Shown piece after piece: positions 45,890 to 55,016 of a stretch of DNA of 64,000 bases (its first letter is position 1; the number at the start of each line of letters is the position of its first letter). The notes beneath the pieces are model-generated. The model was not told the origin of the DNA. It saw only the letters and a list, made by a program, of their open reading frames with translations, and made no database searches. Where the stretch lies: contig JAIYAR010000014.1 of the NCBI GenBank assembly GCA_027488985.1, forward strand, positions 1-64,000, read 5' to 3'. Both the position numbers and the translations under genes were made by a program. The stretch comes from Comamonadaceae bacterium (GTDB taxonomy: Bacteria; Pseudomonadota; Gammaproteobacteria; Burkholderiales; Burkholderiaceae_C).

Positions 45890-46492
45890 TCAGGCATGCT
45901 CCGGCTCCTGCTCCAGCAGCTTGACAGTGAGTGCATCCAGATAGCCGCACAGGCGGTCTGCACTCAAGGGCTTCTGGTAGCGCACGATGCGGGTGGGCAA
46001 GCGGGCATCCGCGGTCACCTCTTGCGGCGTCATGGCGGTCAGGGCAATCACGTCCAGGTTCTCCAGGCCGGGTTCGTCGCCTATGGCTTGCACCAGCGTG
46101 AAGCCGTCCATCGGCTCCATGACCAGGTCGGTCACCAGCAGGTCCGGTCTCAGGGCGCGGATGTGGGCCATGGCCTGCTCGGCCTGGTTGATGATGGTGA
46201 GCTGCACCGTATGGCCGATACGGGAAAGCAAGGCTTTGAAGAACGCGATCTGCACCGGGTCGTCCTCCACCAGCAGGATGCGCAATGGGCGGTTACCAGT
46301 CACGCCGGCCAGACCCACGTTACGGGAATTGAGCAACTGCTCCACGCTGCTACGGAAGATGCGCCGGTGCCCGCCCGGGGTGATCCAGGCGTCCAGCTCG
46401 CCGTTGATCACCATCTTCTGGACCGAAGTGGTGGACAAGCCCAAGAGCTTGGCGGCCTGCTGGGTGGTCAATACGTCGCGTTCTATGGTCAT
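45890..46492 (-). CDS. excisionase-type HTH fused to a receiver domain (copy 2)
   Basis: A 200-aa paralogue of the protein at 44041-44652. The HTH reads LTTQQAAKLLGLSTTSVQKM with the wing ITPGGHRRIFRSSV, and the receiver has LRILLVEDDPVQIAFF, phospho-Asp in LLVTDLVMEPMDGF and Lys in RYQKPLS. The ATG at 46492 with GGAG upstream gives the same length as the paralogue. A GTG 15 codons further up is an alternative. The gap upstream holds a perfect 12-bp inverted repeat that may be its binding site. Confidence 0.88.
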   Translation of the reverse strand: MTIERDVLTTQQAAKLLGLSTTSVQKMVINGELDAWITPGGHRRIFRSSVEQLLNSRNVGLAGVTGNRPLRILLVEDDPVQIAFFKALLSRIGHTVQLTIINQAEQAMAHIRALRPDLLVTDLVMEPMDGFTLVQAIGDEPGLENLDVIALTAMTPQEVTADARLPTRIVRYQKPLSADRLCGYLDALTVKLLEQEPEHA

Positions 46493-46574
46493 GGCTTGGA
46501 TCTCCGGGGCTGATTCGGGTTGTTTTTCCAGTAGCACGATGGTTCCAATGCAATGAAAATATTGTTTTGAATCA

Positions 46575-46616
46575 TTTATTTGATTATCAATGAATTTATA
46601 AATTTAATCAAATAAA
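46575..46616. promoter_or_regulatory. perfect 12-bp AT-rich inverted repeat
   Basis: TTTATTTGATTA (46575-46586) and TAATCAAATAAA (46605-46616) are perfect complements around an 18-bp spacer. The site lies in a 150-bp gap between the end of the che operon (stop at 46642) and the HTH-receiver gene. The arms are too AT-rich for a classical terminator, and the spacing suits two DNA-binding half sites. Confidence 0.6.
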
Positions 46617-46641
46617 AGGGTGATTAAAAAGGTTTAAACAT

Positions 46642-47412
46642 TCAAGTGGCAACCCACATCCGCTCAATCGCGTCGGCCACCACCGCATAGTCCTGTGCCG
46701 CCCTGCAATGGGCGGCATGCTGGCGCACCGGTTTGCCTCGCCCAAAGGCTTCTGCCACCCGGATGTCGTTGCGGATGCCGGGCAACAAGCGGTTCCGGCC
46801 GAACTGGTGCCCCAACCCTTCGCACACCTCCCGATGCAAACTGATGCGGGTGTCCAGCATCACCGGCACAAAGCCCAGCACCTTGAGCTTGTCGTTCATG
46901 CCACGGCTGGCCACGCGGAAGATCACCCGCGCAAGCTGGCGCACCCCTTCCCCTGACAAAAAATGTGGCACAAATGGCACCAGCACGCGGTCTGCGGCGC
47001 ACAAAGCGTTCAGCAGCAACCCATCCAACGAAGGCGGCGTATCCAACAACACAAGGTCGTAGTCCCGCAACAAGCCTTCAGCCTCCAAAGCCACGCCCAA
47101 GGCGGTCGAGGTGTCACCGGACCCGTTGTGGTTGAAAAGGGGATCGGCAGGCACCAGGTCCAGCCCCGGGAGAACCTGCACACGCAGCGCCTCGCGCAGG
47201 GTGTTCTGGCCGGCCAGAAAGCTTTGGGCGGAGGCTGCGCCACGCAACTGGGGCACGCCCAAGCCCACGGCGCAGTGGCTCTGACTGTCCAGATCGATCA
47301 GCAGCACCTTGCGACCCCGGGCGGCGTATTCGCTGGCGAGGTTGACCGCCATCGACGTTTTGCCGGTGCCGCCTTTGCGATTAGTGATCACGAGAATCCG
47401 CGCAGCACTCAT
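46642..47412 (-). CDS. ParA/MinD-type ATPase of the chemosensory operon
   Basis: A 256-aa ATPase with the deviant Walker A of the ParA family, ITNRKGGTGKTSMAVNLA, then LLIDLDSQSHCAVGLG and LVLLDTPPSLDGLL. There is no N-terminal DNA-binding extension, so it is of the small ParA type used to position protein clusters (PpfA, ParC) or plasmids. It is the last gene of the operon, one base after the membrane MCP. No ParB gene is near. Likely job (inference): placing or segregating chemoreceptor arrays. Confidence 0.9.
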   Translation of the reverse strand: MSAARILVITNRKGGTGKTSMAVNLASEYAARGRKVLLIDLDSQSHCAVGLGVPQLRGAASAQSFLAGQNTLREALRVQVLPGLDLVPADPLFNHNGSGDTSTALGVALEAEGLLRDYDLVLLDTPPSLDGLLLNALCAADRVLVPFVPHFLSGEGVRQLARVIFRVASRGMNDKLKVLGFVPVMLDTRISLHREVCEGLGHQFGRNRLLPGIRNDIRVAEAFGRGKPVRQHAAHCRAAQDYAVVADAIERMWVAT

Positions 47413-48660
47413 TCAAAACAACTCGATCTTGGGCAATCCGTCTTCCGGCACGACCGTCACACCCGTCGCTGTCTTGTGCGCGAGATGTTGGCTGGCCATC
47501 ACATAGCGGGAGACTTGTTGCTCCAGTTGTTGGGTGAGCGAAACCAGGCCTTCACGATCCCAGGGTTTGTCATGCATCTGATCGGCCACGTTCTGCAGAT
47601 GGTTGTTGAGTTCCAGCATGGCACCTTGCACCTGGGCGATGCGTTGGCGGATGACGTCGTGAAACTGGATCTGCCCTAGCGCTTCCGAGAGCTTGTCCAC
47701 GATTTCCGTGTGACCGCTGCGCACTCCCTCCACAATTTCCAGCAGGCTCGCGGAGCCCGTGGCAAAACGGGCATGCATCTCGTTAATGTCTTCCATGACC
47801 TTGCGCATGTTGCCGGTGGCTGAGTGTCGATCGCTATTGGTCTCCACGCTCTGCAGTTCACTATCAATGCCTTCCGTCGCTGCACTGATACGACGGGCAA
47901 TGTCGACGGCCACCTCGGCAGTGCGGTTGGACAAAACCCGGATCTCTGCGGCCACCACGGCAAAGCCCCGGCCGCTCTCCCCGGCACGGGCCGCTTCAAT
48001 GGCGGCATTGATCGCCAGAAAGTTGGTCTGACGTGCCACGTGGGAGATCACATCCACCAAAGGAGACAGCGCTTTGACTTCTTGCAGGCGCTTCAAACGC
48101 GTGATGTTGGTCTCCATGTCGCGCTCTTGGTTGGCAACGAACATTTCAAGGATGGAGCCCAGCTGTTGGTCGACCTGGATCTTTTCACGCAAGACCTCGG
48201 ACAACTCGGCACCATTGGCCTCCGATGCCTGAATACGCTGCCATTGCTGGCCGGAAACCTGGTAAACGGAGTCCACGATCTTGATGACGTTCATCACGCC
48301 GTCTTCCGTGTCTTGCACTGAGCCATCCAGTTGCTGCGACAGAACATCCAGGTACGGAGCGACCTGTCGGAGCTCTTTGGCCGCAAGGTCGGGGGGCAAA
48401 CGGTCGACCTTGGTTGTGGATTCGCCACGGCTCAACAGCATGGTCATGGCCGGGCGCATCAGGGCTCCGAGCACGGCAGCAATCAGCAAGGTGGCACCGG
48501 CCAGGCCTGCGGCTTCGTGACCGCCGGCTTGCAGCGAGACCGGCATGCCTGCAGCATGTAACCACGATGCGGCCCAATACACGAGCGCGATGGTGCCGGA
48601 TGCAGTCAAACCGGCGGCAAGCCACCGCTGCGTAGAGTTAAGGTGAAGGGGGGCGGACAT
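47413..48660 (-). CDS. membrane chemoreceptor-like protein without HAMP
   Basis: A 415-aa MCP-type protein. Two TM helices lie close to the N-terminus (about 13-35 and 49-66) with only a short loop between, so there is no real periplasmic sensor. The signalling part carries [25 protein letters not shown] at the hairpin tip. C-terminal to it is a helix with [15 protein letters not shown], typical of a class of atypical receptors. There is no HAMP and no CheR-docking pentapeptide. It ends one base before the ParA ATPase gene. Confidence 0.88.
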   Translation of the reverse strand: MSAPLHLNSTQRWLAAGLTASGTIALVYWAASWLHAAGMPVSLQAGGHEAAGLAGATLLIAAVLGALMRPAMTMLLSRGESTTKVDRLPPDLAAKELRQVAPYLDVLSQQLDGSVQDTEDGVMNVIKIVDSVYQVSGQQWQRIQASEANGAELSEVLREKIQVDQQLGSILEMFVANQERDMETNITRLKRLQEVKALSPLVDVISHVARQTNFLAINAAIEAARAGESGRGFAVVAAEIRVLSNRTAEVAVDIARRISAATEGIDSELQSVETNSDRHSATGNMRKVMEDINEMHARFATGSASLLEIVEGVRSGHTEIVDKLSEALGQIQFHDVIRQRIAQVQGAMLELNNHLQNVADQMHDKPWDREGLVSLTQQLEQQVSRYVMASQHLAHKTATGVTVVPEDGLPKIELF

Positions 48661-48685
48661 GACGTCTCCTGGAGCCGGCTTGGAA

Positions 48686-49060
48686 TCAGGCGCCGGGAAC
48701 CACTTGCTTGACGACTTTCACCAGATCGGGCCCGGACACCGGCTTGACCAACCAGCCGGTCGCGCCCAGTTTTTTACCCTCATCGCGCTTGCTCGCATCA
48801 CTCTCGGTGGTGAGTGTGAGGATAGGCACGAAGCGGTAGCCCGGCAATGCCTTGACCTGACGGATAAGCTCCAAGCCGCCCATGTTGGGCATATTGATGT
48901 CGGTGATGATCAGGTCCGGCTTCAGGCCGCCCTTCAACTTGGTCAGCGCCTGGACACCGTCCGCAGCCGTCTGCACCGAAAAGCCATTCATCTCCAGACT
49001 GCTCTTCACGCTCATCGTCATCGTGAGCGAGTCATCGACGATCATGATTGTTTTTGCCAT
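48686..49060 (-). CDS. cheY: CheY-like response regulator
   Basis: A 124-aa receiver starting [20 protein letters not shown]. It has acidic pocket DD, phospho-Asp in [16 protein letters not shown], Thr in LTLTTES and Lys in [12 protein letters not shown]. The ATG with GGAGATAGTG in front is preferred to the longer frame. It lies between the STAS gene and the membrane MCP in the operon, one of three separate CheY proteins there. Confidence 0.92.
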   Translation of the reverse strand: MAKTIMIVDDSLTMTMSVKSSLEMNGFSVQTAADGVQALTKLKGGLKPDLIITDINMPNMGGLELIRQVKALPGYRFVPILTLTTESDASKRDEGKKLGATGWLVKPVSGPDLVKVVKQVVPGA

Positions 49061-49070
49061 CACTATCTCC

Positions 49071-49313
49071 TTACGATCCGTTGGAAAAGGCACTGCGCAA
49101 TGCCGTGTCCAAAGGACCGGCGGCAGGCCATGCAGCCACGCGCACTTGCGCAGCCATCAGAACTTGCAAATTGGCGGGGTGAATGTGGGAGCACCCCGAA
49201 AAATCCGCTTGTGCAGCGCCGTGCGCCTGGAGCCAGGCCAAAAGCACTTCCGCGTCTTCCACGCCGACGATGTCGGTGAACACCACATCACTGTCCCGGT
49301 AGTCGATGGTCAT
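49071..49313 (-). CDS. STAS-domain protein without phosphorylatable serine
   Basis: An 80-aa protein with a minimal STAS-like fold. Where anti-sigma-factor antagonists have D-S-S-G-L it reads FSGCSHIHPANLQVLMAA, so the usual phospho-serine is absent. It overlaps cheA by four bases (ATGA), which ties its translation to the kinase. It probably acts as a binding module in the complex; exact role unknown. Confidence 0.78.
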   Translation of the reverse strand: MTIDYRDSDVVFTDIVGVEDAEVLLAWLQAHGAAQADFSGCSHIHPANLQVLMAAQVRVAAWPAAGPLDTALRSAFSNGS

Positions 49314-52066
49314 CCGAGCATCTCCTTGGTGTTGAGCACCATCAGTACAGAACCATCCCCCATGAGAGCCGAGCCCGAGTAGGCCCGCAAGCCGCTCAAC
49401 ACCCCCGACAAGGGCTTGAGAATGATGTCCGCGGTTTCGTGGAAGTCGTCCACTACCAAGCCCAGGGACTCATCGCCCACCTTGACGACCAGCACCGCGA
49501 ATTCATCGCTGTCGTTCGTGAGCGGCGGTGCTGCCAGACCCAGCACGGTATTGAGGTCGCGCAGTGGCACCACACGGCCTCGCAGCAAGGTCGCCTTGCG
49601 CTGCTTGATGGTGCGCACCGACGCGCGGGGAACCCGCACGGTTTCCACCACCGCATCCATAGGGATGCCGAACATCTGCTGGTTGGACTCCACCGTCATT
49701 ACATTGGTCACCGCCATGGAAAGCGGCAAGGACAGACGAATGCGGGTGCCCTGCCCCTTGGTGCTCTCCAGCACGATACTGCCGTGCACCTGCTCAATGG
49801 CAGTGCGCACCACATCCATGCCCACACCACGCCCGGACAGGTCTGACACGACCTCGCTGGTCGAGAAGCCGGGTATGAATACCAGGTTCACCGCTTCCTG
49901 ATCGCTGATCCGATCCATGGTGGCCTCGTCGATCAGGCCCTTCTGGTAGGCCTTGAGCTTGACGGCCTGCGCATCAATGCCTTTGCCGTCGTCGCTAATC
50001 TCGATGATCACGCGGTCAGCTTCCTGGCGCGCGACGATACGTAAAGTACCGGCCGGTGACTTGCCCGCGGCAACCCGTACGTCGGGCATCTCAAACCCGT
50101 GGTCCAGGCTGTTGCGCACGATGTGCACCAGCGGATCGCCCAGTGACTCAATGATGTTTTTGTCGGCAGCAGTTTCCTGGCCCTCGAGCTCCAGATTCAC
50201 CTGCTTGTCCAGGCGCCGCGAAATATCGCGCACCAGGCGCGGAAAGCGCTGAAATACAAAGGACACCGGCATCATGCGGATCTGCATGATGGCGTCCTGC
50301 ATCTCTTCTGAGATGCGGTTGATGGTGGCGTACTGAGCCTTGATTTCTCGGGAGAGTTCGCGCACGCCGAATACGGTTTCTGCCCGGTTGGCCAAGTAAG
50401 GCATTGCGTTCTTGGCGACCACCATCTCACCGATCAGATTCATCAACCGGTCAATCTTGGCCTGGTCCACTTTGAGGCTCTTGGTTCCGGCCTCTTCGCT
50501 GCGGCGGCCGAGCTTGACGTCCGCCTCCGGCACGTCCGTATCGCTCGGTTCCCTGTCAATCTCTGCCTGCGGGGATAGAGCGGGTGCCGCCGCTGTAGCC
50601 TGCGCCGTCTGCACAAGAGCCGGCACAGGTTTCGCCAAGGCAGGAACTTGCTGCGGGACGGCCGTGGCTGGAACTGACACAGCCAGGGCTTGCGCCTCCG
50701 ATGTGGCCGCACCTTCGTCGGGAAAGGCCGTGTCCAGCCACTGCGCCAACCCGGCCGCCGTTTGGGTTTCCAAGGCCTGAGCGGCAAGCGCTTCCAGCGC
50801 AGGTATCTCGGCATGTCGGCCGAAGGCTTTCAAACACCCGGAGAGTGAAGCCACTGCGGCCTTGATGCGTCCCGGTAGCCATGCAGCATCATCGGGCAGG
50901 CTCAGGACTTCGCGCTGAACATCCACCACGTTTTTCAATGCCGTGGTGTGTACGTTGCCCAACGGAGGCACTTTTGCGGGTGCTGCAACCACTGCTGAAG
51001 AAACCACAGCCGCCGACCAATCCGGCACCTGTAATGTCTTCAAGGAGTCAATCAGCCGGCGCAATGCCACGGCATCTGGTGCGCTTGTCAGCAGCAAACG
51101 CTGCATCCATCGCAAGGCTGAGGACAACCACAAAGCTGGGCTGGACAACTCCAGCATGGTGTCGACGGCGCGCCCCAGCCCCTTGAAGTCCTTGCCATCC
51201 AGCAAGCCAATGGCGTCTTCCACAAAGTCGTCATACACGGGCCCGCCATTGGCGTCCCCTTGGGGAATGACCAACCATAGCGGAGTCACCACCGCGGTTT
51301 GAATCTGGTCCGGCACATAGCGATAGTGGGTCGTGACTTCTGCCACCTCGGCGCTGGCCAAGACATCAAAGTCCAGCATGCAGCGATAGGCATCCATCTC
51401 TGCGATGGCGGGCCATGGTGCGCGAGGCGCCATGCCGGTCCACAACCAGCCGGGAGTCTGGTTGGCCTGGTGCAGGGGATCATCACCTTGATAGAAGCAC
51501 TCTTCAGAAGGTACATAGTGCACCCACACCAGCGGCGCACCGGTTTGCGCCTGCTCCCAGGCTTGCATACGGATACTCTCAGGCACCCGTGCAAGGCCCT
51601 GCGCCAATGGAAGGGTGTGTGACGCATCATTCGCCGGCTCTACCACTTCTGCCTCTGCAAGCGTGTCGTCTTCGCCCGCATCCGTATGGATGAGAGCACG
51701 CAGGCCTTTGGCTTGCCGAACTGCCTCCGCAGCCATCTCATTAGACACCGGCACATCATCCTCAATGCCGTCACACAACAGGCCTACAAAGTCCATGGCA
51801 TCGAGCAGCCGATCCGCCAGGGTCTGTGAGTACCTTACTTCGCCGTGGCGCACCGCATCCATCAGGTCTTCACCCGCATGGAGCACCCGGCTCATTTCGG
51901 GGAAATCGAACAGCCCGCTATTGCCCTTCAGGGTGTGCACCACCCGGAAGAGCTGGGTCATCAACTCTTCGTCTTCCGGCGCGCGTTCCAGCTCCATGAG
52001 CTTGCCGCCAATGCCTTCCAGCGCATCGCGCGCCTCGGACAAAAACTGTGCAAGCAAATCATTCAT
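49310..52066 (-). CDS. cheA: chemotaxis-type histidine kinase CheA
   Basis: A 918-aa kinase. The N-terminal HPt domain has His44 in FRVVHTLKGNSGLFDF. A long middle region (about 130-540) includes a segment WVHYVPSEECFYQGDDPL that resembles the P2-like module of atypical CheA proteins, followed by helical and Ala/Pro-rich stretches. Then come the dimerisation helix pair (KIDRLMNLIGEMVVAKNAM), the ATPase domain (VHIVRNSLDHGFEMP, DDGKGIDAQ, GRGVGMDVV) and a C-terminal CheW-like domain. It is much longer than the E. coli CheA of 654 aa, mainly in the middle. It overlaps cheY upstream and the STAS gene downstream by four bases each. Confidence 0.95.
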   Translation of the reverse strand: MNDLLAQFLSEARDALEGIGGKLMELERAPEDEELMTQLFRVVHTLKGNSGLFDFPEMSRVLHAGEDLMDAVRHGEVRYSQTLADRLLDAMDFVGLLCDGIEDDVPVSNEMAAEAVRQAKGLRALIHTDAGEDDTLAEAEVVEPANDASHTLPLAQGLARVPESIRMQAWEQAQTGAPLVWVHYVPSEECFYQGDDPLHQANQTPGWLWTGMAPRAPWPAIAEMDAYRCMLDFDVLASAEVAEVTTHYRYVPDQIQTAVVTPLWLVIPQGDANGGPVYDDFVEDAIGLLDGKDFKGLGRAVDTMLELSSPALWLSSALRWMQRLLLTSAPDAVALRRLIDSLKTLQVPDWSAAVVSSAVVAAPAKVPPLGNVHTTALKNVVDVQREVLSLPDDAAWLPGRIKAAVASLSGCLKAFGRHAEIPALEALAAQALETQTAAGLAQWLDTAFPDEGAATSEAQALAVSVPATAVPQQVPALAKPVPALVQTAQATAAAPALSPQAEIDREPSDTDVPEADVKLGRRSEEAGTKSLKVDQAKIDRLMNLIGEMVVAKNAMPYLANRAETVFGVRELSREIKAQYATINRISEEMQDAIMQIRMMPVSFVFQRFPRLVRDISRRLDKQVNLELEGQETAADKNIIESLGDPLVHIVRNSLDHGFEMPDVRVAAGKSPAGTLRIVARQEADRVIIEISDDGKGIDAQAVKLKAYQKGLIDEATMDRISDQEAVNLVFIPGFSTSEVVSDLSGRGVGMDVVRTAIEQVHGSIVLESTKGQGTRIRLSLPLSMAVTNVMTVESNQQMFGIPMDAVVETVRVPRASVRTIKQRKATLLRGRVVPLRDLNTVLGLAAPPLTNDSDEFAVLVVKVGDESLGLVVDDFHETADIILKPLSGVLSGLRAYSGSALMGDGSVLMVLNTKEMLG

Positions 52067-52431
52067 AGTGCATCCCCTTGCAGCAATGCAACGTGGGCCA
52101 CCAACTGGTCCGGCCGCGTGGGTTTGACCAGATACAGATTGGCCCCTGCGGCATAGGCGCGACGCCGGTCAGCGGAACCGGATTCGGTGGACACCATGAT
52201 GGCCGGCACTTGGGGCATGTCCTGGCGGCGTAACTCGCGCAAAAAGCCATAACCATCCAGCTTGGGCATGTTCACATCGACCACGTACAGGTCGAAGGCA
52301 GTGACCATGGCTTTTTCCAGCGCCTCAATGCCGTTGATGGCTTCCTGCACCTCGTAGCCGGCGCTTTCCAGAATATTGCGGTGGTACATACGCACCGTGG
52401 CGGCGTCATCAATTACCAGTATTTTTTTCAT
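52063..52431 (-). CDS. cheY: CheY-like response regulator
   Basis: A 122-aa receiver starting MKKILVIDDAATVRMYHRN. Phospho-Asp is in LYVVDVNMPKLDGYGF, Thr in IMVSTESG and Lys in NLYLVKPTRPDQL. It overlaps the start of cheA (four bases) and follows cheR by six bases, so it is the most likely direct partner of this CheA. Confidence 0.93.
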   Translation of the reverse strand: MKKILVIDDAATVRMYHRNILESAGYEVQEAINGIEALEKAMVTAFDLYVVDVNMPKLDGYGFLRELRRQDMPQVPAIMVSTESGSADRRRAYAAGANLYLVKPTRPDQLVAHVALLQGDAL

Positions 52432-52437
52432 GAGGAC

Positions 52438-53274
52438 TTACTCCGTAGGCTTCTGGTAAACAATGGCTTCGGGGAACTTGCGCACCTTGTAGAGCGAGGA
52501 AATCCGGCTCATGGACTCCGAATGGCCCAGACAGATGTAGCCACCGGGTTTGAGCGCGTCGTAAAAGGTTTCGGCTGCCGCCTTGCGCGATACATCGTCG
52601 AAATAGATGAGCAGGTTGCGGCAGAACACCACATCGAAGTTCCGGTAAGCACGGGTGTCTGCCCGGTCCGACAAGTTGACCCGGGTGTATTCCACGGCGC
52701 TGCGCAGGTCGTCGCAAATCTGGAAGTCCTCGCCCGCTTGCTTGAAGTACTTCTGCCGGTAGTTGATGGGCAACTGCCCTACCGAGCGCGGCGAATACAG
52801 ACCCTTGCGCGCTTGATCGAGGATGCGCGTATCAATGTCGGACGCCACAATCTCCACGTCGTACTTGTTGATACCGGCCCAACGCTCCAGCAGGTATATC
52901 GCAATCGAATAGGGCTCCTCGCCACTGGACGAAGGCAACACCCAGATGCGCAGCGGCCCATCGTCCTTTTTGCGGGATACAAGATCCGGCAACAGCGAGT
53001 TCACCAGGCACTTGAACTGGTATTCCTCCCGGAAGAAGTAGGTTTCGTTCACCGTCATGGAGTTGGTGAGGGTTTGCAATTCCGTACCATTCGCCTGGAA
53101 ACGCAGCATGGTGAAGTAACTGCGGAACGTGGCATTGCCGGTCTCGGCCATGCGCTCCAGCAATCGCTTGTCCACAAAGTAGCGCTTGGACATGTCGAAC
53201 TGGATACCGGTCTTGCGGTAGAAGAACTCCCGGAATTTCTGGAAGTCGTCTTCTGAGATAGTGGCGTCTGCCAT
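52438..53274 (-). CDS. cheR: chemoreceptor methyltransferase CheR
   Basis: A 278-aa SAM-dependent methyltransferase that methylates receptor glutamates. The N-terminal helical domain (DFQKFREFFYRKTGIQF) is followed by TNSMTVNETYFFRE, the SAM-binding WVLPSSSGEEPYSIAI and VFCRNLLIYFD, and the closing GYICLGHSESM. The usual CheR motif A (SAGCSTGEEPYS) appears as LPSSSGEEPYS, with the Cys and Thr changed. The ATG at 53274 is preferred to a TTG four codons upstream that overlaps the HEAT gene. Confidence 0.94.
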   Translation of the reverse strand: MADATISEDDFQKFREFFYRKTGIQFDMSKRYFVDKRLLERMAETGNATFRSYFTMLRFQANGTELQTLTNSMTVNETYFFREEYQFKCLVNSLLPDLVSRKKDDGPLRIWVLPSSSGEEPYSIAIYLLERWAGINKYDVEIVASDIDTRILDQARKGLYSPRSVGQLPINYRQKYFKQAGEDFQICDDLRSAVEYTRVNLSDRADTRAYRNFDVVFCRNLLIYFDDVSRKAAAETFYDALKPGGYICLGHSESMSRISSLYKVRKFPEAIVYQKPTE

Positions 53275-53282
53275 AAGAGCGC

Positions 53283-53906
53283 TCAATTCTCTTGAATGCG
53301 TTTGATCGCGAGATCGGCGGCATATTGGATGTAGGGCTCTTCGGCAAAACGTGCCTTGAGGCGCTGGAGTGAGGCCAGCGAAACGCTGCCCCCGACTTCA
53401 CCCAACAAGTCCACGGCAGTGCCACAAACATTCACATGGTCGTCAATGTCGATGACCTGCAGCAGCCAGGCCTCCACCTGCGGATGCCGCAACGACTCGA
53501 GAATATTGACCGCGAAGATGCGGACATCACTATCTTCATCCATCAAAAGGCCCAGCATGATGGGCGCCACTGCCTCGGGTAACTGCTTCATGGCCTCAAT
53601 GGCTTCATTGCGCAGGTCGGCTTCTTCCGAGCGCAAGCAAGCCACCAGCCCCTGCACGGCTATGCCGTCACCGATGCGGGTGATGCTGGTGAGAATGACC
53701 TCACGAACCGAGGCGTCTTGCTCGGCCTGCAAAGCATCGACCAGATCCTGCGAGCAATCGGGGCAATCCACCAGATCCCTTGCGGCCCAACGACGCACTT
53801 CCGGATCCTTGTCCCGTAGCTGCGCACACAGGCTCACGCAGTCCCGCCCGGCGACCCGGCTTTCTGCGCGAGGCGCCTCGTTTGCGCTTTGTTTGATCAA
53901 TCCCAT
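53283..53906 (-). CDS. HEAT-repeat protein
   Basis: A 207-aa all-helical protein made of about five HEAT-like repeats, for example LRDKDPEVRRWAARDLV, DASVREVILTSITRIGD, EADLRNEAIEAMKQLP and DSDVRIFAVNILESLRHP. HEAT arrays bind other proteins. Within this operon, between cheB and cheR, it is likely an adaptor or scaffold of the array, possibly in receptor adaptation. No enzyme motif is seen. Confidence 0.88.
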   Translation of the reverse strand: MGLIKQSANEAPRAESRVAGRDCVSLCAQLRDKDPEVRRWAARDLVDCPDCSQDLVDALQAEQDASVREVILTSITRIGDGIAVQGLVACLRSEEADLRNEAIEAMKQLPEAVAPIMLGLLMDEDSDVRIFAVNILESLRHPQVEAWLLQVIDIDDHVNVCGTAVDLLGEVGGSVSLASLQRLKARFAEEPYIQYAADLAIKRIQEN

Positions 53907-53916
53907 CGCAGGTACC

Positions 53917-54999
53917 TCAGTCTCGGGCCACCCAGGCTTTCACCTGGGCGGCCACTTTGTTTATGGGGAGCACCACCGTGGCGCCATTGCGTTGCACCAG
54001 TTCTTTGGGCATTCCGTAGACCACTGCCGTTTCTTCGGATTCGGCAATCGTCCGTCCACCCCGCTTTTTGATTTCTGCAAACCCGGCTGCGCCGTCGTAG
54101 CCCATGCCCGTAAGCAGCACAGCGATGATGTTTTGCGGCGCCACATGCGCCAGCGCGGTCTGGGCCAGCATGTCCACCGCCGGATGCCACATGTGCTCGG
54201 GCGACTCGGGCTTGGGCATCACGGTCAGTTTGTTGGCGCGCTTGGTGAGCACCATGTCTGCTCCCCCTTTGCCTACATAAATCTTGCCGCGTTCCACCGG
54301 CATGGGGTGGTCTGCTTCCAACACATGCAGGGGGCACGCCGCGTTGAGGCGGGCCGCAAACGGCGCAGTAAAGCTGGCCGGCATGTGCTGTGCTACCAAC
54401 ACCGGTAATGGAAAGTCTTCCGGGAAGAAAGGCAGCACATCTTCCAGGGAACGGGGCCCACCGGTGGATACACCGATCAGGACAATCCCATCCTGTTGGG
54501 CTGCCGCTTTGTGGGCCGCACGCTCCTGTGTAGCCTTACGGTCCGCATCCATGCGCTGACGCAAGGTGGATGGCCCACTGGTAGCGGAAACAGAACTCCC
54601 GCGCAGTTTGGAGCGGGCCGCCGCACGCACCTTGGCCACCATGTCTTTGGCAATCTGGTCAAGGGACAAAGAGATCGTTCCACCCGGCTTGGCCACGTAA
54701 TCCACCGCACCCAGATTCAGTGCCTCGAAAGTGGCCAGAGCGCCTTTCGCGGTGAGAGAGGACACCATGATCACCGGCACAGGGCGGTGGGCCATCATGA
54801 GCGAGAGCGCGGTGATGCCATCCATCTCGGGCATGTTGATATCCAGCGTCACCACATCAGGTTCAAAGATCAGGTTCTGCTCGATGGCGTCCTGCCCGTT
54901 GCGGGCCTGGCGCACTTCGAAGTCCCCCTCGCTCTGAAATAGCTGCGTCAACTGCCGCCGCATCAGGGCAGAGTCGTCAACGATGAGCAGCTTGATCAT
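53917..54999 (-). CDS. cheB: chemoreceptor methylesterase CheB
   Basis: A 360-aa response regulator with an esterase domain; it removes methyl groups from receptors. The receiver has LLIVDDSALMRRQL, phospho-Asp in VVTLDINMPEMDG and Lys in DYVAKPGG. The esterase domain shows the catalytic Ser in IGVSTGGPRSL, His in VAQHMPASF and Asp in LLTGMGYDGAAG. No docking motif is present in the array's own receptors. It starts 18 bp after cheW and precedes the HEAT gene. Confidence 0.95.
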   Translation of the reverse strand: MIKLLIVDDSALMRRQLTQLFQSEGDFEVRQARNGQDAIEQNLIFEPDVVTLDINMPEMDGITALSLMMAHRPVPVIMVSSLTAKGALATFEALNLGAVDYVAKPGGTISLSLDQIAKDMVAKVRAAARSKLRGSSVSATSGPSTLRQRMDADRKATQERAAHKAAAQQDGIVLIGVSTGGPRSLEDVLPFFPEDFPLPVLVAQHMPASFTAPFAARLNAACPLHVLEADHPMPVERGKIYVGKGGADMVLTKRANKLTVMPKPESPEHMWHPAVDMLAQTALAHVAPQNIIAVLLTGMGYDGAAGFAEIKKRGGRTIAESEETAVVYGMPKELVQRNGATVVLPINKVAAQVKAWVARD

Positions 55000-55016
55000 G
55001 GCCCTTCTCTCCTTCC

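Noticed and set aside
53281..53286. TTG start for CheR overlapping the HEAT gene
   Set aside because: An ATG four codons later gives a normal CheR start; a TTG is not needed.
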